A DNA stretch of 64,000 bases. Origin: Scenedesmus sp. ARA3 (taxonomy: Eukaryota; Chlorophyta; Chlorophyceae; Sphaeropleales; Scenedesmaceae). Shown here in pieces: positions 63,450 through 64,000 of this stretch (the first letter of the stretch is position 1; each line of letters opens with the position of its first letter). Below the pieces are notes generated by a model, which was not told the DNA's origin, searched no databases, and worked only from the letters and a program-made list of their open reading frames with translations. Made by a program: the position numbers and the translations under genes. The stretch covers positions 16,314 through 80,313 of the forward strand of contig RWJK01001013.1 of the NCBI GenBank assembly GCA_004335835.1, in the 5' to 3' direction.

Positions 63450-64000
63450 ATGACGGGCGGCAACGTGACATCCGTCAACTTGGCAAGCAGCAGCCAGAAG
63501 AAGGTGCAGTCAACAAGCGACATTCTGAAGCAGATAGAGTCAACATTCACAGAGAACAGCCATGACAACAAGTACAAGCAGGAGGAGCTGAGCTCGCGCA
63601 TCTTGGGCAAGTGAGCAACTGCACCTGTCTGGTCATCTGTTGCTGCAGCGGCCAGTGTTACAGAAGCCAGCACGCATGCAGCGGCTGCTGGCAGCAACCT
63701 GCTGCTGCGCAACTGTTGGCAGTCATTGGCAAACAGCATCAGGGCACAGCCAGCTTCCGTGACACATGCCGGCAGCTTGCATCAGCAACTACACCAGTAC
63801 CAGGCGAACAAGCAGCGGCATGTGCTTGCCATGACACGTGTTTTGAACCACTTTCATCAAAACCCAGCACAGAGATCCAGCAGCAAAACATGGCCTCAAC
63901 CAATGGAATGCCTTTTGTACCCTGCCACACTGCAGGATCAGCCAGCATGAGGCGGCATTTGGCGACCAGCACCTGCCCAGGCAGCGGCTGCCGAAAGTTG
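63450..64000 (+). CDS. Unrecognised protein, 5' part only (cut by window edge)
   Basis: Exons 63450-63610 and 63936 to beyond 64000 join in phase at AA|G. The peptide starts MTGGNVTSVNLASSSQKKVQ and continues through QIESTFTENSHDNKYKQEEL to SSRILGKISQHEAAFGDQHL. It is hydrophilic, Ser/Lys/Gln-rich and probably helical after residue 25, without a transit or signal peptide. I do not recognise the family. The coding call rests on the clean GT-AG junction and codon composition unlike the surrounding CTG-rich sequence. Confidence 0.6.

Overview
The window is nuclear DNA of a green alga. Genes are built from many short exons with GTGAGT/GTGCGT-type donors, introns are packed with (CTG/CAG)n tracts, TGTAA motifs follow several stop codons, and the gene set includes a chlorophyll a/b light-harvesting protein and an octotricopeptide (OPR) organelle protein. 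This fits a chlorophycean alga, perhaps Sphaeropleales/Scenedesmaceae or Haematococcus-like; the species cannot be fixed by reading. I reconstructed fourteen genes exon by exon, plus one gene cut by the right edge. Reading phase is continuous across the modelled junctions except at one place in arsJ and at the uncertain 5' end of VMP1.

Left part (0.3-19.3 kb): a mitochondrial-type nucleoside diphosphate kinase (+), a divergent phosphoglycerate kinase (+), then a head-to-head pair: a glyceraldehyde-3-phosphate dehydrogenase (-) and a major facilitator (+). The dehydrogenase resembles the GAPDH class that accompanies ArsJ in bacteria, and the transporter matches the ArsJ family (efflux of 1-arseno-3-phosphoglycerate). 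Together they would form a eukaryotic arsenate-detoxification pair with a shared 370-bp intergenic region and a PGK gene beside it. The algal ArsJ carries a cysteine-rich N-terminal extension, and the segment expected around TM4-TM5 is not visible.

Middle part (20-45 kb): a five-bladed beta-propeller glycosidase-like protein (+), a HIT/HINT nucleotide hydrolase (-), an LHC protein (+), ribosomal protein S8 (-) and a very long GTPBP1/2-type GTPase (-).

Right part (46-64 kb): a VMP1/KMS-like ER membrane protein (+), a CoA-type mitochondrial carrier (+), an OPR protein with a transit peptide (-), a degenerate EF-hand protein (-), a NOSIP-type split U-box ligase (-), and the first two exons of an unrecognised gene (+).

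The most pervasive structural signal is a family of local tandem duplications spanning exon-intron junctions. About fifteen exon ends in eight or nine genes exist in 2 to 8 copies. Each copy is a partial exon with or near its splice site and a piece of intron, in units of roughly 70-240 bp. Copies of an exon's 5' end lie upstream of the real exon and copies of its 3' end lie downstream, so the reading frame survives. RPS8, VMP1, OPR, the EF-hand gene and NOSIP show none.
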